From: Prevotella sp. UBA2754
GTDB lineage: Bacteria; Bacteroidota; Bacteroidia; Bacteroidales; Bacteroidaceae
Direction of reading: 5' to 3'
DNA: 34,396 nucleotides
NCBI GenBank assembly: GCA_002353295.1
Contig: DEJG01000018.1
Span: 1-34,396, forward strand
The notes under the pieces were generated by a model. It made no database searches. It saw only the letters and a list, made by a program, of their open reading frames with translations, and was not told the DNA's origin. Position 1 is the first letter of the stretch. Each line of letters opens with the position of its first letter. A program made the translations under genes and the position numbers. Positions 8,731-17,546 of this stretch are shown piece by piece.

Positions 8731-9782
8731 TTGATATAACAACGCAATTTACGACTGATAGGTTCAACAAAAAAACGTTTAGTCAGATAAGATACCAACA
8801 CTATTACTATCAGCGACAGGGCTATGACTAAGATCTGCTTACGAGCCGCTTCTCCATAGCCTAATGTCAGCATGATACTATAGAATACTCGTAATGTGAT
8901 CCAATGGGTGAGGTAGAGTTCGAAGCTGATATCTCCCAACCTTTGCAAAACAGGATGATGCAAAAGCTTTGTAACCATGCCTGATGCTTTATCTGATGAT
9001 ACATATACCGTCAAGAACAAAGGCAGAACAAGCCAGAACAGGGCAACACACCTGAACCTAAGAGACATATTCTCATAGACAAAGAAGGAACAGACGACCA
9101 AAGCCACCATAGTTAGCTCAACAATACTGATGGACATCGTCGACATGGACTGCAATCTATTTCTCATCCGTTGCCCCCATTCTGAGGCATACAGTCTATA
9201 GCACAAGATACCGATACAGAAATCTATGACACGCAGCGCCGGCGACGCATAAAGTACAGCGTTGACTTTTTCCAAGGGGATAGACAAAGCCAGAAGGATA
9301 TACAATCCTCCTATCACAAACCCTAACAGTAACAGTTTTCGATGAGGTATTTGCACCAATAGCTTAAAAGCCGAAGCAAAGACAAGATAGAAGAAAAGCA
9401 GGTCGGACAAAAACCACGATGAGCCGTTTGCTACAAAGAAAAAGCTATCATCTGGTATCCAACTTTGCAATAGAAGGGCATTTGGCAAAAGACGATACCA
9501 TTCGAAGTAACGGCCGAGCCTGGCATCCAGGACAACCATTACCACGAATGTAAGTAAATGAAGTGGATAGAACTTTGTGAGTTGTCGTTTCACAAAAGAC
9601 ATCGTCTGGAAGTTACCCTCCAAGACTTGCTTTGCATAGGCATAGGAAAGTATGAATCCACTGAGAATAAAGAAAAATGATACGCCACACTCACCTCCAA
9701 AGTCGAACACCTTCCCGTAGATATGCGAGAAGACAACGAGCATGATGAAAAGAAAACGAAGTGACTGTACCGACTGTATCAT
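8727..9782 (-). CDS. Membrane O-acyltransferase, acyltransferase family 3 (OafA-like)
   Basis: This 351-residue polytopic membrane protein has about ten hydrophobic segments. The N-terminus carries the Acyl_transf_3 hallmarks: SLRFL with R9, the conserved histidine H19 in VVFSHI, and GVSFFFILSGF near 33-43. The family moves acetyl or other acyl groups onto extracytoplasmic sugars, such as O-antigen or capsule residues. It starts 2 bp after the purT stop and overlaps the ketoisomerase start by ATGA. It probably O-acylates the glycan that contains the deoxyaminosugar made by its neighbours. It is more AT-rich than purT and rmlB. The substrate is unknown. Confidence 0.87.
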   Translation of the reverse strand: MIQSVQSLRFLFIMLVVFSHIYGKVFDFGGECGVSFFFILSGFILSYAYAKQVLEGNFQTMSFVKRQLTKFYPLHLLTFVVMVVLDARLGRYFEWYRLLPNALLLQSWIPDDSFFFVANGSSWFLSDLLFFYLVFASAFKLLVQIPHRKLLLLGFVIGGLYILLALSIPLEKVNAVLYASPALRVIDFCIGILCYRLYASEWGQRMRNRLQSMSTMSISIVELTMVALVVCSFFVYENMSLRFRCVALFWLVLPLFLTVYVSSDKASGMVTKLLHHPVLQRLGDISFELYLTHWITLRVFYSIMLTLGYGEAARKQILVIALSLIVIVLVSYLTKRFFVEPISRKLRCYIK

Positions 9783-9784
9783 TC

Positions 9785-10975
9785 TTATTTCTTCATATAA
9801 GGATCTGTTCCCAATACGGTCTTTGCCAAACGCTTGGCCTTATCACGCAGGGCATCAGTGCTCTCGCCTACCTCACCATAACAGAGGACAACACCCATAC
9901 GGCGACCTACATGGGCTTCGGGCTTACCGAAGATACGGATACGGGTGCGGTCTTCCTTCAGGGCATCAACCAGGTTGTAATTCAACGACTGAGTCGATGA
10001 ACACTCCTCTGGAGAGAGGATGACGGCAGAGGCACCGGCATGCTCCAAATGAATGCCTGCAATAGGCAGACCCATGACAGCACGGAAATGGAGTTCGAAC
10101 TCGGAGAGATTGGTGGTGTGACCCAACGTCACCATACCTGTATCGTGTGGACGTGGAGAGAGCTCAGAGAAGATGACCTCGCCCTGCTTGGTGAGGAAGA
10201 ACTCTACGCCCCAGATACCATAACCCGTCAGGGCCTTGGTCACTTGGTCAGCCATGTGCTGAGCCTGCTTCAGTGCCTCGTCCGAAATCTTATATGGCTG
10301 CCATGATTCACGATAGTCACCACCCTTCTGCACGTGTCCGATAGGAGGACAGAAGATGGTAGGCCAACCATGCTGCTGGGTAATGGTGAGGAGGGTAAAC
10401 TCCGACTCGAAGTCGATGAACTCCTCGATAATCACTTCCTTCACATCGCCACGCGAACCCTCCATCGCCTCACGGAAAGCCTGTTCCAGTTCGTCGTCAT
10501 TATGCACGTAGCTCTGTCCGTGACCAGACGACGACATCAGCGGTTTAACCACACAGGGGAAACCAATCTCGTCGGCAGCCTTCTTGAACTCGTCGAAGGT
10601 CTTGGCATAGAAATACTTTGCTGTGCGCAGTCCCAGGTCGCGAGAAGCCAAGTCACGAATGGCACGACGGTTCATCGTGAAATTGACGGCACGGGCAGAA
10701 GGAACCACCTGGATGCCCTGCTCTTCAAACTGGAAGAGGCGCTCGGTACGGATGGCCTCAATCTCAGGAACGATGATGTCGGGCTGATGCTTCTTAACCG
10801 CAGCCTCCAAGGCATCGCCATCGAGCATAGAGAACACCTCACGCTCGTCGGCTACCTGCATAGCCGGGGCATCGTTATAGCGATCGCAAGCCACCACATA
10901 GGCACCTGCACGCTTAGCGGCAATCACGAACTCCTTACCTAATTCACCACTTCCCAATAACAGAATCTTTTTCAT
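9785..10975 (-). CDS. purT: Phosphoribosylglycinamide formyltransferase 2, formate-dependent
   Basis: The protein is 396 residues, close to the usual ~390. An N-terminal pre-ATP-grasp domain (LLGSGELGKE at 5-14) is followed by an ATP-grasp domain (CVVKPLMSSSGHGQS, then IIEEFIDFESEFT and FSELSPRPHDTG). This is the PurT family, which uses ATP and formate to formylate GAR in step 3 of purine synthesis. It lies 18 bp after rmlB and 2 bp before the O-acyltransferase, so it is transcribed within the sugar operon although its pathway is different. This could be simple operon insertion. A link to N-formylated sugars would be speculative, since known sugar formyltransferases use formyl-THF and not PurT. 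Confidence 0.96.
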   Translation of the reverse strand: MKKILLLGSGELGKEFVIAAKRAGAYVVACDRYNDAPAMQVADEREVFSMLDGDALEAAVKKHQPDIIVPEIEAIRTERLFQFEEQGIQVVPSARAVNFTMNRRAIRDLASRDLGLRTAKYFYAKTFDEFKKAADEIGFPCVVKPLMSSSGHGQSYVHNDDELEQAFREAMEGSRGDVKEVIIEEFIDFESEFTLLTITQQHGWPTIFCPPIGHVQKGGDYRESWQPYKISDEALKQAQHMADQVTKALTGYGIWGVEFFLTKQGEVIFSELSPRPHDTGMVTLGHTTNLSEFELHFRAVMGLPIAGIHLEHAGASAVILSPEECSSTQSLNYNLVDALKEDRTRIRIFGKPEAHVGRRMGVVLCYGEVGESTDALRDKAKRLAKTVLGTDPYMKK

Positions 10976-10993
10976 AATCAGTATTTGTTTTGT

Positions 10994-12130
10994 TTATCGA
11001 TTTGCATACATATTATCATAATACTTCTGGTAGTCGCCAGAGGTCACATTGTCAAGCCACTCCTGATTGTCGAGATACCAACGGACGGTCTTTTCGATAC
11101 CCTCTTCAAACTGGAGTGAGGGCTCCCAACCCAGTTCTCTCTGGAGCTTGGTGCTGTCGATGGCATAACGGAGGTCGTGACCGGCACGGTCGGTAACGAA
11201 AGTGATAAGGTCCATATCCTCGCCCTCCTTGCGTCCCAACAGACGGTCAACAGTCTTGATGACCACCTTGATGATGTCGATGTTTTTCCACTCGTTGAAG
11301 CCACCGATATTGTAGGTCTCGGCTATCTTACCCTCGTGGAAAATGAGGTCGATGGCACGCGCATGATCCTCCACAAACAACCAGTCGCGCACGTTCTCGC
11401 CCTTGCCATAAACAGGCAGCGGCTTGCGATGACGGATATTGTTGATGAAAAGCGGAATCAACTTCTCTGGGAACTGATAGGGACCATAGTTATTCGAACA
11501 GTTAGTCACCACGACAGGCATACCGTAAGTATCGTGGAATGCACGCACGAAGTGGTCGCTGGAAGCCTTGGCTGCACTATAGGGAGAGTGCGGATTATAC
11601 TTGGTGGTCTCCAAGAAGAACTTATCGCCATAAGCCAGATGATGTTCAGCCGATGAAGCCGTCGTAGTGAATGGCGGTTCAATGCCTTCGGGATGAGTCA
11701 GTTCAAGTGCACCATACACCTCATCAGTCGAGATATGGTAGAAGCGCTTGCCCTCATATTTCTCTGGCAGCGACTCCCAATAGAGTTTCGCAGCCTGCAA
11801 AAGGCTCAACGTACCCATCACATTGGTACGGGCAAAGGTGAAGGGGTCTTTGATGCTACGATCCACATGACTCTCAGCAGCCAGATGGATAATGCCATCC
11901 ACCTTCTTGTCCTGCATCAGCTTGTAAAAAGCATCGAAGTCGCAGATATCCATCTTCACAAACTCGTAGTTGGGTTTGTTCTCAATGTCTTTCAGATTAG
12001 CCAGATTACCAGCATAGGTCAACTTGTCGAGGTTGATAATGTGGTAGTCGGGATACTTGTTGATAAATAGGCGCACCACATGGCTTCCAATAAAACCTGC
12101 GCCACCAGTAATAACAATCGTTCGTTTCAT
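10994..12130 (-). CDS. rfbB: dTDP-glucose 4,6-dehydratase
   Basis: This 378-residue extended short-chain dehydrogenase has the NAD-binding GGAGFIGSH at 9-17, the catalytic TDE at 135-137 and Y184/K188 of the YxxxK motif. It is slightly longer than the E. coli enzyme because of an insertion at about 145-180, which I believe is common in Bacteroidota RmlB. It makes dTDP-4-keto-6-deoxy-glucose, the substrate of the FdtA-like ketoisomerase three genes downstream, as well as of dTDP-rhamnose synthesis. RmlA, RmlC and RmlD are not in the window. The gene follows the phosphoesterase gene by 10 bp in the same operon. Confidence 0.96.
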   Translation of the reverse strand: MKRTIVITGGAGFIGSHVVRLFINKYPDYHIINLDKLTYAGNLANLKDIENKPNYEFVKMDICDFDAFYKLMQDKKVDGIIHLAAESHVDRSIKDPFTFARTNVMGTLSLLQAAKLYWESLPEKYEGKRFYHISTDEVYGALELTHPEGIEPPFTTTASSAEHHLAYGDKFFLETTKYNPHSPYSAAKASSDHFVRAFHDTYGMPVVVTNCSNNYGPYQFPEKLIPLFINNIRHRKPLPVYGKGENVRDWLFVEDHARAIDLIFHEGKIAETYNIGGFNEWKNIDIIKVVIKTVDRLLGRKEGEDMDLITFVTDRAGHDLRYAIDSTKLQRELGWEPSLQFEEGIEKTVRWYLDNQEWLDNVTSGDYQKYYDNMYANR

Positions 12131-12140
12131 ATATCTTTTA

Positions 12141-12635
12141 TTAATGATTTCCTAATGTAATAACCTCACAATCCTTAAATTCTTTTCCTTCGATGGTGAG
12201 TCGGACAAGTGTACGTTCCTTGTGCCACCCTTGCAGCCCTGCAGCCCCCGGGTTGATGTGAAGCAGATTGAGCGTCTTGTCGAACTTCACTTTCAAGATA
12301 TGCGAATGACCGGCAATGAAGAGCTGGGGAGGTGATGCGTAAAGCTGACTGCGAATGGAATAATCATAGTTGCCAGGATAGCCGCCAATATGTTTCATCA
12401 GCACTTCCACATCCTCGCACTTCCAGCGCAGCACTTCTGGATACATCAGCCGCAAGTCTCCCCCATCACAATTTCCACAGACGGCACGCAGAGGACGGAA
12501 CTCATTGAGACGTTCAGCCACTTCCAAGGAACCGATATCGCCGGCATGCCATATCTCATCGCACGGCTCGAAATAGTGCAGGTATTTATCGTCCCAATAG
12601 CTATGGGTATCGCTGATAATTCCTATCTTCTTCAT
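12141..12635 (-). CDS. YfcE/MJ0936-type metallophosphoesterase
   Basis: A 164-residue calcineurin-like phosphoesterase. The metal-binding motifs occur in order: SDTH at 8-11, AGDIGS near 31-36, CGNCD near 58-62, a histidine in KHIGG, and GHSH near 113-116. Family members such as YfcE are Mn-dependent phosphodiesterases whose physiological substrates are poorly known. The start overlaps the stop of the cytidylate-kinase-like gene by 4 bp (ATGA), and rmlB follows after 10 bp. Confidence 0.9.
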   Translation of the reverse strand: MKKIGIISDTHSYWDDKYLHYFEPCDEIWHAGDIGSLEVAERLNEFRPLRAVCGNCDGGDLRLMYPEVLRWKCEDVEVLMKHIGGYPGNYDYSIRSQLYASPPQLFIAGHSHILKVKFDKTLNLLHINPGAAGLQGWHKERTLVRLTIEGKEFKDCEVITLGNH

Positions 12636-13249
12636 AATCCAAAACGTTTGCGGATGAAGTCAGCCACCATCTTCTCCGTCTCCTCCATACCCAGAATACT
12701 GGTATTGACACAGAGGTCGTAAGACTCGGCATGCCCCCACTTCTTACCCGTATAATAGTTGTAGTAGGCAGCACGTTTGCTTTCTGCCTGAAGAATCATC
12801 CTCTTTGCCTCGGGGGGCTCAACATTCTGCTTGTTGAGTATCTGTTCTACCCTATCGTGCATAGAGGCAGTAATGAAGATGTTGACCACATTTTCGAAGT
12901 CGCGCAACACATAATCGGCACAACGGCCTACGAAGACGCATGACCCCTTCTGGGCAGCCTTGCGAATCGCATCGCTCTGAAACTTGAACAGATTTTCCTG
13001 CGAGAAGCCCGACTCATAGACACCACTCACATGGGGGGCTGCCATATTGAACAGACCACGGATGAATCCCTTCTTCTCGTCATTCTGCTCAAAAATTTTC
13101 TCACTGAAGCCACTCTCCTTAGCGGCAAGGTTTAGGATTTCCTTGTCGTAGAACTTGGCATTAAAGTCCTTGGCCAGCATACGTGCAATGATACGTCCGC
13201 CACTACCCAACTGTCGTCCGACATTAATGATAATGTGCTTATTTTCCAT
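12632..13249 (-). CDS. Cytidylate kinase-like family protein
   Basis: The protein is 205 residues long, with an N-terminal nucleotide-binding loop GRQLGSGGR at 11-19. It has the modified P-loop of the cytidylate-kinase-like family, which lacks the canonical lysine. FYDKEIL, a GRCADYVL segment and a C-terminal R-rich lid-like region follow. It is not the essential Cmk, and its substrate is not known to me. It overlaps the end of the MATE gene by 11 bp and the start of the phosphoesterase gene by 4 bp, so the three form a coupled unit at the head of the operon. Confidence 0.88.
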   Translation of the reverse strand: MENKHIIINVGRQLGSGGRIIARMLAKDFNAKFYDKEILNLAAKESGFSEKIFEQNDEKKGFIRGLFNMAAPHVSGVYESGFSQENLFKFQSDAIRKAAQKGSCVFVGRCADYVLRDFENVVNIFITASMHDRVEQILNKQNVEPPEAKRMILQAESKRAAYYNYYTGKKWGHAESYDLCVNTSILGMEETEKMVADFIRKRFGL

Positions 13250-14591
13250 AAGTATTAATTTTTCTGATATACCATAGTAACAAAGGTATCGTCATCGAGA
13301 ATGAGCCGAAATCGCTAGCTGCCATAGAATACCACACACCATCCAAGTCCCAGAACAAGGGGAAGATATAGGCCATAGGCAACAAGAGAATCAGTTGACG
13401 TGACAATGAGAGGAAAATAGAAATCTTCACCTTACCGATACACTGGAAGAAATTGGTGATAACGGCTTGAGAACCGACGACGAAGAATACCATCATATTC
13501 AGTCGGATACCTCTTGCCGACATCTCCATCAGTGTGGGGTCGGTAGTGAACACACGGGCTATCTCCCTGGGGAAAAGCATGGAGAGAGCCCAACCTACTA
13601 ATAAAATAATCGTTGCCCAGGCTATAGTCAGCCACAGACAACGGAACATACGGTCAAATTTCTCGGCACCATAGTTATAGCCCACAATAGGCTGCATACC
13701 TTGGTTCATGCCCATGACAAACATAAAGAGCACCATCACGACGGAGTTGGCGATGGAATAAGCTCCAACAGCCATATCACCACCATAGCGCACGAACTGG
13801 TTGTTCATAAAAATCACGATGACGCATGAGGTTGTCTGCATGAGGAATGGCGAGATACCAATAGAAATGATATTCTTCACCAAATCGGTTTTCAACTTAT
13901 AGATGCCTTTGCGCAGATGCAATAGTTCCTTCTTATCGGAGAATACCCACATCTGCCAACAGAGTGCCATCGACTGGGCAGTAACAGTGGCTAAAGCGGC
14001 TCCCTTGATACCAAGCCTCAGCCACCATACAAAGACGAGTATCAAAAGGATATTCATGCCCACCGTAAAAAGTACGGAATACATGGCATGACGGGGCTTT
14101 CCGGCAGCTCGGAGCACGGCATTCATGCCGAAATACATGTGGGTGATGACATTGCCCAACAGGATGACAATCATGAATTCACGGGCATAGGGCAGCGTGA
14201 CATCACTGGCACCGAAGAAACGCAGAATGGGATCGAGAAAGAGCAGACACACCACCATGAAGAGGAAACCTACAATAAGGTTCAGCGTCACCGTATTACC
14301 CAAAAGATATTGGGCTGTCTTATAGTCACGCTGGCCCAACTTCACAGAGATACACGTAGAGGCACCTATACCCACCGCAGCGCCAAAGGCGGCGCTTAGG
14401 TTCATAAAGGGAAATGTAATGCCCAGACCTGCGATAGCCTCAGGACCTACAATCTGACCGATAAACGCTCGGTCGATGATATTATAAAGACTGGAAGCCG
14501 TCATAGCCACAATGGCCGGCATGGCATACTGCATCAGCAGTTGCCCTACTGGCTTTGTGCCCAGCTCCAATGTTGCTTGTTTCTTATCCAT
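13239..14591 (-). CDS. MATE-family efflux transporter
   Basis: This 450-residue integral membrane protein has about 12 hydrophobic segments in two MatE halves. It begins MDKKQATLELGTKPVGQLL, typical of Bacteroidota MATE proteins. I chose the ATG at 14591; an in-frame start 32 codons further upstream would overlap the divergent promoter and adds an implausible N-terminus. MATE proteins export cationic drugs or metabolites by Na+/H+ antiport. It is the first gene of the minus-strand operon, with a consensus promoter (14602-14633) almost abutting the start codon. Confidence 0.92.
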   Translation of the reverse strand: MDKKQATLELGTKPVGQLLMQYAMPAIVAMTASSLYNIIDRAFIGQIVGPEAIAGLGITFPFMNLSAAFGAAVGIGASTCISVKLGQRDYKTAQYLLGNTVTLNLIVGFLFMVVCLLFLDPILRFFGASDVTLPYAREFMIVILLGNVITHMYFGMNAVLRAAGKPRHAMYSVLFTVGMNILLILVFVWWLRLGIKGAALATVTAQSMALCWQMWVFSDKKELLHLRKGIYKLKTDLVKNIISIGISPFLMQTTSCVIVIFMNNQFVRYGGDMAVGAYSIANSVVMVLFMFVMGMNQGMQPIVGYNYGAEKFDRMFRCLWLTIAWATIILLVGWALSMLFPREIARVFTTDPTLMEMSARGIRLNMMVFFVVGSQAVITNFFQCIGKVKISIFLSLSRQLILLLPMAYIFPLFWDLDGVWYSMAASDFGSFSMTIPLLLWYIRKINTYGK

Positions 14592-14601
14592 AATATGTGT
14601 G

Positions 14602-14633
14602 CAAAGATAGTGCAAATCGAGCGAAATACCAAA
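14602..14633 (-). promoter_or_regulatory. Bacteroidota-type promoter for the MATE/sugar operon
   Basis: On the minus strand, TTTG (14633-14630) is followed after 20 bp by TATCTTTG (14609-14602). This matches the -33/-7 consensus of the major Bacteroidota sigma factor. The predicted transcription start is only a few bases before the ATG at 14591, so the leader would be very short. Confidence 0.7.
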
Positions 14634-14637
14634 TTTA

Positions 14638-14669
14638 TTTGAGTGTTTGATGTTTTTTTTGTAATTTTG
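14638..14669 (+). promoter_or_regulatory. Bacteroidota-type promoter for the subtilase/xseAB operon
   Basis: TTTG (14638-14641) is followed after 20 bp by TAATTTTG (14662-14669), an exact TAnnTTTG match. The start codon lies at 14696, giving a leader of about 20 nt. The -33 box is back to back with that of the divergent MATE promoter, 4 bp apart. Confidence 0.72.
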
Positions 14670-14695
14670 CAGCACATTACACTTCAAACAAGAAA

Positions 14696-16117
14696 ATGCA
14701 GAGGTTTTTGCTGATATGTTTTATACTGATGACAGCTACAGGATATGGCTGGACTCAGAATCGCGGAATGAAGAAGCGCAACAAAGAATGCCCTTCGTAT
14801 ATTTATCGTGTGACACTGCGTGACAAACAGAACTCACCCTACTCGCTGAACCACCCTACCCGCTTCCTCTCTCGCCGTTCGGTGGAACGCAGGAAGAAGC
14901 AAGGACTGCCGTTGGATTCTACCGATCTGCCCGTAACTCCCAAGTACGTGCGACAGATAGAAACGGAGAAGGTGAATATTGTGGGGACCAGCAGGTGGAA
15001 CAATACCGTGCTGGTGCAGGTGAAAGATACCAACGAAATGACACGTATCAGCACACTTCCCTACGTTTCATTTTGTAAGAAAGTTTGGCAAGCTCCAGAC
15101 TCCATTGAACCTACGGCCATCAAGACGAAGTATGAAGAGCATTTCCATGAATGGGACTCTATCGGACAGACACCTTTCGGACGAGCTGACCAACAGATCA
15201 AATCGCTGCAAGGTCACCGCCTGCACAGTATTGATTTGAAGGGCGAAGGAATGGTGATTGCCGTACTGGACGGAGGGTTCAAGAATGTAAATCAGATTCC
15301 TGCCTTTCAGAAGATAGATATCAGAGGTACCAAAGATTTTGTCTATCCCCTTTCACCTTCTGTTTACTATGAATTGGATCATGGCACAAAAGTATTGTCG
15401 GTCATGGCCATCCGAGAGCCACATTATTATATAGGAACGGCTCCAGAAGCCAGTTACTGGTTGCTCAGATGCGAAGACCCACAATCAGAACAGGAAGTAG
15501 AGGAAGACTATTGGGCGATGGCTGCCGAGTTTGCCGATTCAGCAGGATGCGACATCATCAATTCATCGTTGGGCTATAATGATTTCGACAAGGGATTTGG
15601 ATCACACAAGCTATGGCAACTCGACGGACACTCCACACTGATCAGCCACTCTGCATCGATGGTAGCCAAAAAGGGGATGATTCTTGTCAATTCTGCTGGT
15701 AATACGGGGATGGGACCATGGAAGAAACTAACGTTCCCTGCCGATGCTGAAGACTGTCTGACGGTGGGCGCTGTAACCGATTTGCTGACAAATGCTCCTT
15801 TTTCGTCTGTCGGACCCACACAGGACGGCAGAGTAAAACCTGATGTAGTGGCTATTGGCAGTCCTGCTACTGTTGTCACAGGCAGAGGATCGATAGCGCA
15901 AGACATGGGAACTTCGTTTGCAGCACCTGTTATTTGCGGATTAGTTGCCTGTCTATGGCAGTCAATGCCCGAGAAGACGGCATTGGAAATCATGGAACTC
16001 ATCAGACAGACGAGCAACAATCAGGAACATCCTGACAATATCTACGGTTATGGACTTCCCAACTTCTGGAGAGCCTATATGATTGGGAAAATGAAAGAAA
16101 AACAAGGCAATGATTGA
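14696..16117 (+). CDS. Secreted S8 family serine peptidase (subtilase)
   Basis: The protein is 473 residues long with an N-terminal signal peptide (hydrophobic 4-18). A region up to ~180 may be a propeptide; it includes HPTRFLSRRSVERR near 53-66, a pattern common in Bacteroidota subtilases. The peptidase domain holds the catalytic triad D192 (AVLDGG), H229 (DHGTKV) and S407 (GTSFAAP), plus the oxyanion asparagine N336 (NSAGN). No type IX sorting domain is visible at the C-terminus, so it probably acts in the periplasm or is retained at the cell surface. The last 8 bp overlap xseA, so it is co-transcribed with exonuclease VII genes without an evident functional link. Confidence 0.93.
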   Translation: MQRFLLICFILMTATGYGWTQNRGMKKRNKECPSYIYRVTLRDKQNSPYSLNHPTRFLSRRSVERRKKQGLPLDSTDLPVTPKYVRQIETEKVNIVGTSRWNNTVLVQVKDTNEMTRISTLPYVSFCKKVWQAPDSIEPTAIKTKYEEHFHEWDSIGQTPFGRADQQIKSLQGHRLHSIDLKGEGMVIAVLDGGFKNVNQIPAFQKIDIRGTKDFVYPLSPSVYYELDHGTKVLSVMAIREPHYYIGTAPEASYWLLRCEDPQSEQEVEEDYWAMAAEFADSAGCDIINSSLGYNDFDKGFGSHKLWQLDGHSTLISHSASMVAKKGMILVNSAGNTGMGPWKKLTFPADAEDCLTVGAVTDLLTNAPFSSVGPTQDGRVKPDVVAIGSPATVVTGRGSIAQDMGTSFAAPVICGLVACLWQSMPEKTALEIMELIRQTSNNQEHPDNIYGYGLPNFWRAYMIGKMKEKQGND

Positions 16118-17285
16118 GAAACGATATACCCTCCATACACTGAATGCACTCGTCAAAGAGGCAATAGAAGCAGAACTGTCTGATGAATATTGGGTGGAGG
16201 CTGAACTGTCGGAATGCAGGGAGAGCCGCGGACACTGCTATATGGAACTGGTGGAGAAAGACGAACTGTCGAATACGCCCATTGCCAAAGCATCTGCCAA
16301 ATGCTGGAAACAGACATGGGCCATGGTGCAACCGTATTTTATGCGCACCACAGGACAACCGCTGAAAGCTGGTATGAAGGTGCTGCTAAAAGTCTATCCA
16401 CAATTCCACGAGGCTTACGGGTTCTCGTGGATAGTGACTGATATCGACCCGACCTTTACGCTTGGCGACATGGCGCAACGGCGTCAGCAAATAATTCAGA
16501 AACTAAAGGATGAGGGCGTTTTCGACTTACAGCGCGAACTCGTCATTCCCAAATTCTGTCAGCGCATAGCTGTTGTTTCGGCAGAGACTGCTGCCGGCTA
16601 TGGTGACTTCTGCCGACAATTGCAAGAGAATGATTATGGACTGGTGTTCTACCCTACGCTCTTCTCGGCTATTATGCAGGGCGAACAGGTGGAACAGAGC
16701 GTGATAAGTGCTTTGAATCGCATCAACGAAAGAGCTGACGAATTCGACGTGGTAGTGATTATCCGTGGAGGCGGCTCTACGAGTGATATGAGTGGATTCG
16801 ACACCTTGCCGCTGGCTGAAAATGTAGCCAATTTTCCTTTGCCGATCATCACGGGTATTGGGCACGACAGAGACGAATGTGTATTGGATATGGTATCGAA
16901 TACCAGGGTCAAAACTCCAACAGCTGCTGCTGCCTTCCTGATAGCTCATCTGGCAGATACGCTTCAGCACGTGATAGATATTCAGCAACGTATCGGTTTT
17001 ATGCTGTCGATGTTTAAAACCAATTTTGAGCATCAGCTGGACCAACGGTATGAACGTATTCGTTATGCCTTGCAGCAACGGATGACAAGGGAACATCACC
17101 ATCTGGAAATGGTGGAACAACGCACCGAATTACTGGACCCAACCCTTTTGCTGAAACGAGGCTACAGCATCACGCTGCACAATGGGAAGGCTATACGCGA
17201 CCCTCAGCTTTTAAGCGAGGGAGCAGAAATTGAAACAAGAGTTGAAAAAGGAACCATCAAATCAATAGTGACATGGAAACAATAA
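16110..17285 (+). CDS. xseA: Exodeoxyribonuclease VII large subunit
   Basis: A 391-residue protein with the XseA layout: an N-terminal OB-fold (residues 1-110, including YTLHTLNALVKEAIE and WVEAELSE) and the catalytic domain with VVVIIRGGGS near 211-220 and ITGIGHDRDE near 246-255. A helical C-terminal region follows, ending in RGYSIT. Together with XseB it degrades single-stranded DNA to oligonucleotides. It overlaps the upstream subtilase gene by 8 bp and xseB by 13 bp. It is somewhat shorter than the E. coli enzyme, in the helical region. Confidence 0.95.
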   Translation: MIEKRYTLHTLNALVKEAIEAELSDEYWVEAELSECRESRGHCYMELVEKDELSNTPIAKASAKCWKQTWAMVQPYFMRTTGQPLKAGMKVLLKVYPQFHEAYGFSWIVTDIDPTFTLGDMAQRRQQIIQKLKDEGVFDLQRELVIPKFCQRIAVVSAETAAGYGDFCRQLQENDYGLVFYPTLFSAIMQGEQVEQSVISALNRINERADEFDVVVIIRGGGSTSDMSGFDTLPLAENVANFPLPIITGIGHDRDECVLDMVSNTRVKTPTAAAAFLIAHLADTLQHVIDIQQRIGFMLSMFKTNFEHQLDQRYERIRYALQQRMTREHHHLEMVEQRTELLDPTLLLKRGYSITLHNGKAIRDPQLLSEGAEIETRVEKGTIKSIVTWKQ

Positions 17286-17464
17286 AATATGAAGAAGCAT
17301 TACGCCAACTGGACGAGATTGTGCAGAAAATGGAGCGTAACGAGTATGGTATTGATGAACTGACCACACAACTGAAAAAGGCAAAAGAACTGATACAATT
17401 ATGTAAAAATCAGTTGACAAAAACAGACGCAGACATCAAAAAGATACTCGAAGATGATAAATAA
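17273..17464 (+). CDS. xseB: Exodeoxyribonuclease VII small subunit
   Basis: This 63-residue helical protein begins METIKYEEALRQLDEIVQKM and has the XseB family pattern YEEALxxLDEIVxxME. It is the small helical subunit that binds the XseA C-terminal coiled coil. It overlaps the end of xseA by 13 bp, which favours coupled translation. Confidence 0.95.
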   Translation: METIKYEEALRQLDEIVQKMERNEYGIDELTTQLKKAKELIQLCKNQLTKTDADIKKILEDDK

Positions 17465-17475
17465 TGCACATTTCA

Positions 17476-17507
17476 TTTGCAAGTGTGCGACAAAATATGT
17501 ACTTTTG
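17476..17507 (+). promoter_or_regulatory. Bacteroidota-type promoter for ilvE
   Basis: TTTG (17476-17479) is followed after 20 bp by TACTTTTG (17500-17507), an exact TAnnTTTG match. A purine-rich AAGAAGGA (17523-17530) precedes the ilvE ATG by 16 nt, longer than classical Shine-Dalgarno spacing. Confidence 0.75.
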
Positions 17508-17546
17508 CAAACAATTTATAACAAGAAGGATTAAAATAATAACAAT

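Noticed and set aside
9785..10975. PurT as part of sugar N-formylation
   Set aside because: Its position in the sugar operon suggested a link, but known sugar N-formyltransferases use formyl-tetrahydrofolate and belong to another fold. PurT is a standard purine enzyme and is complete here.
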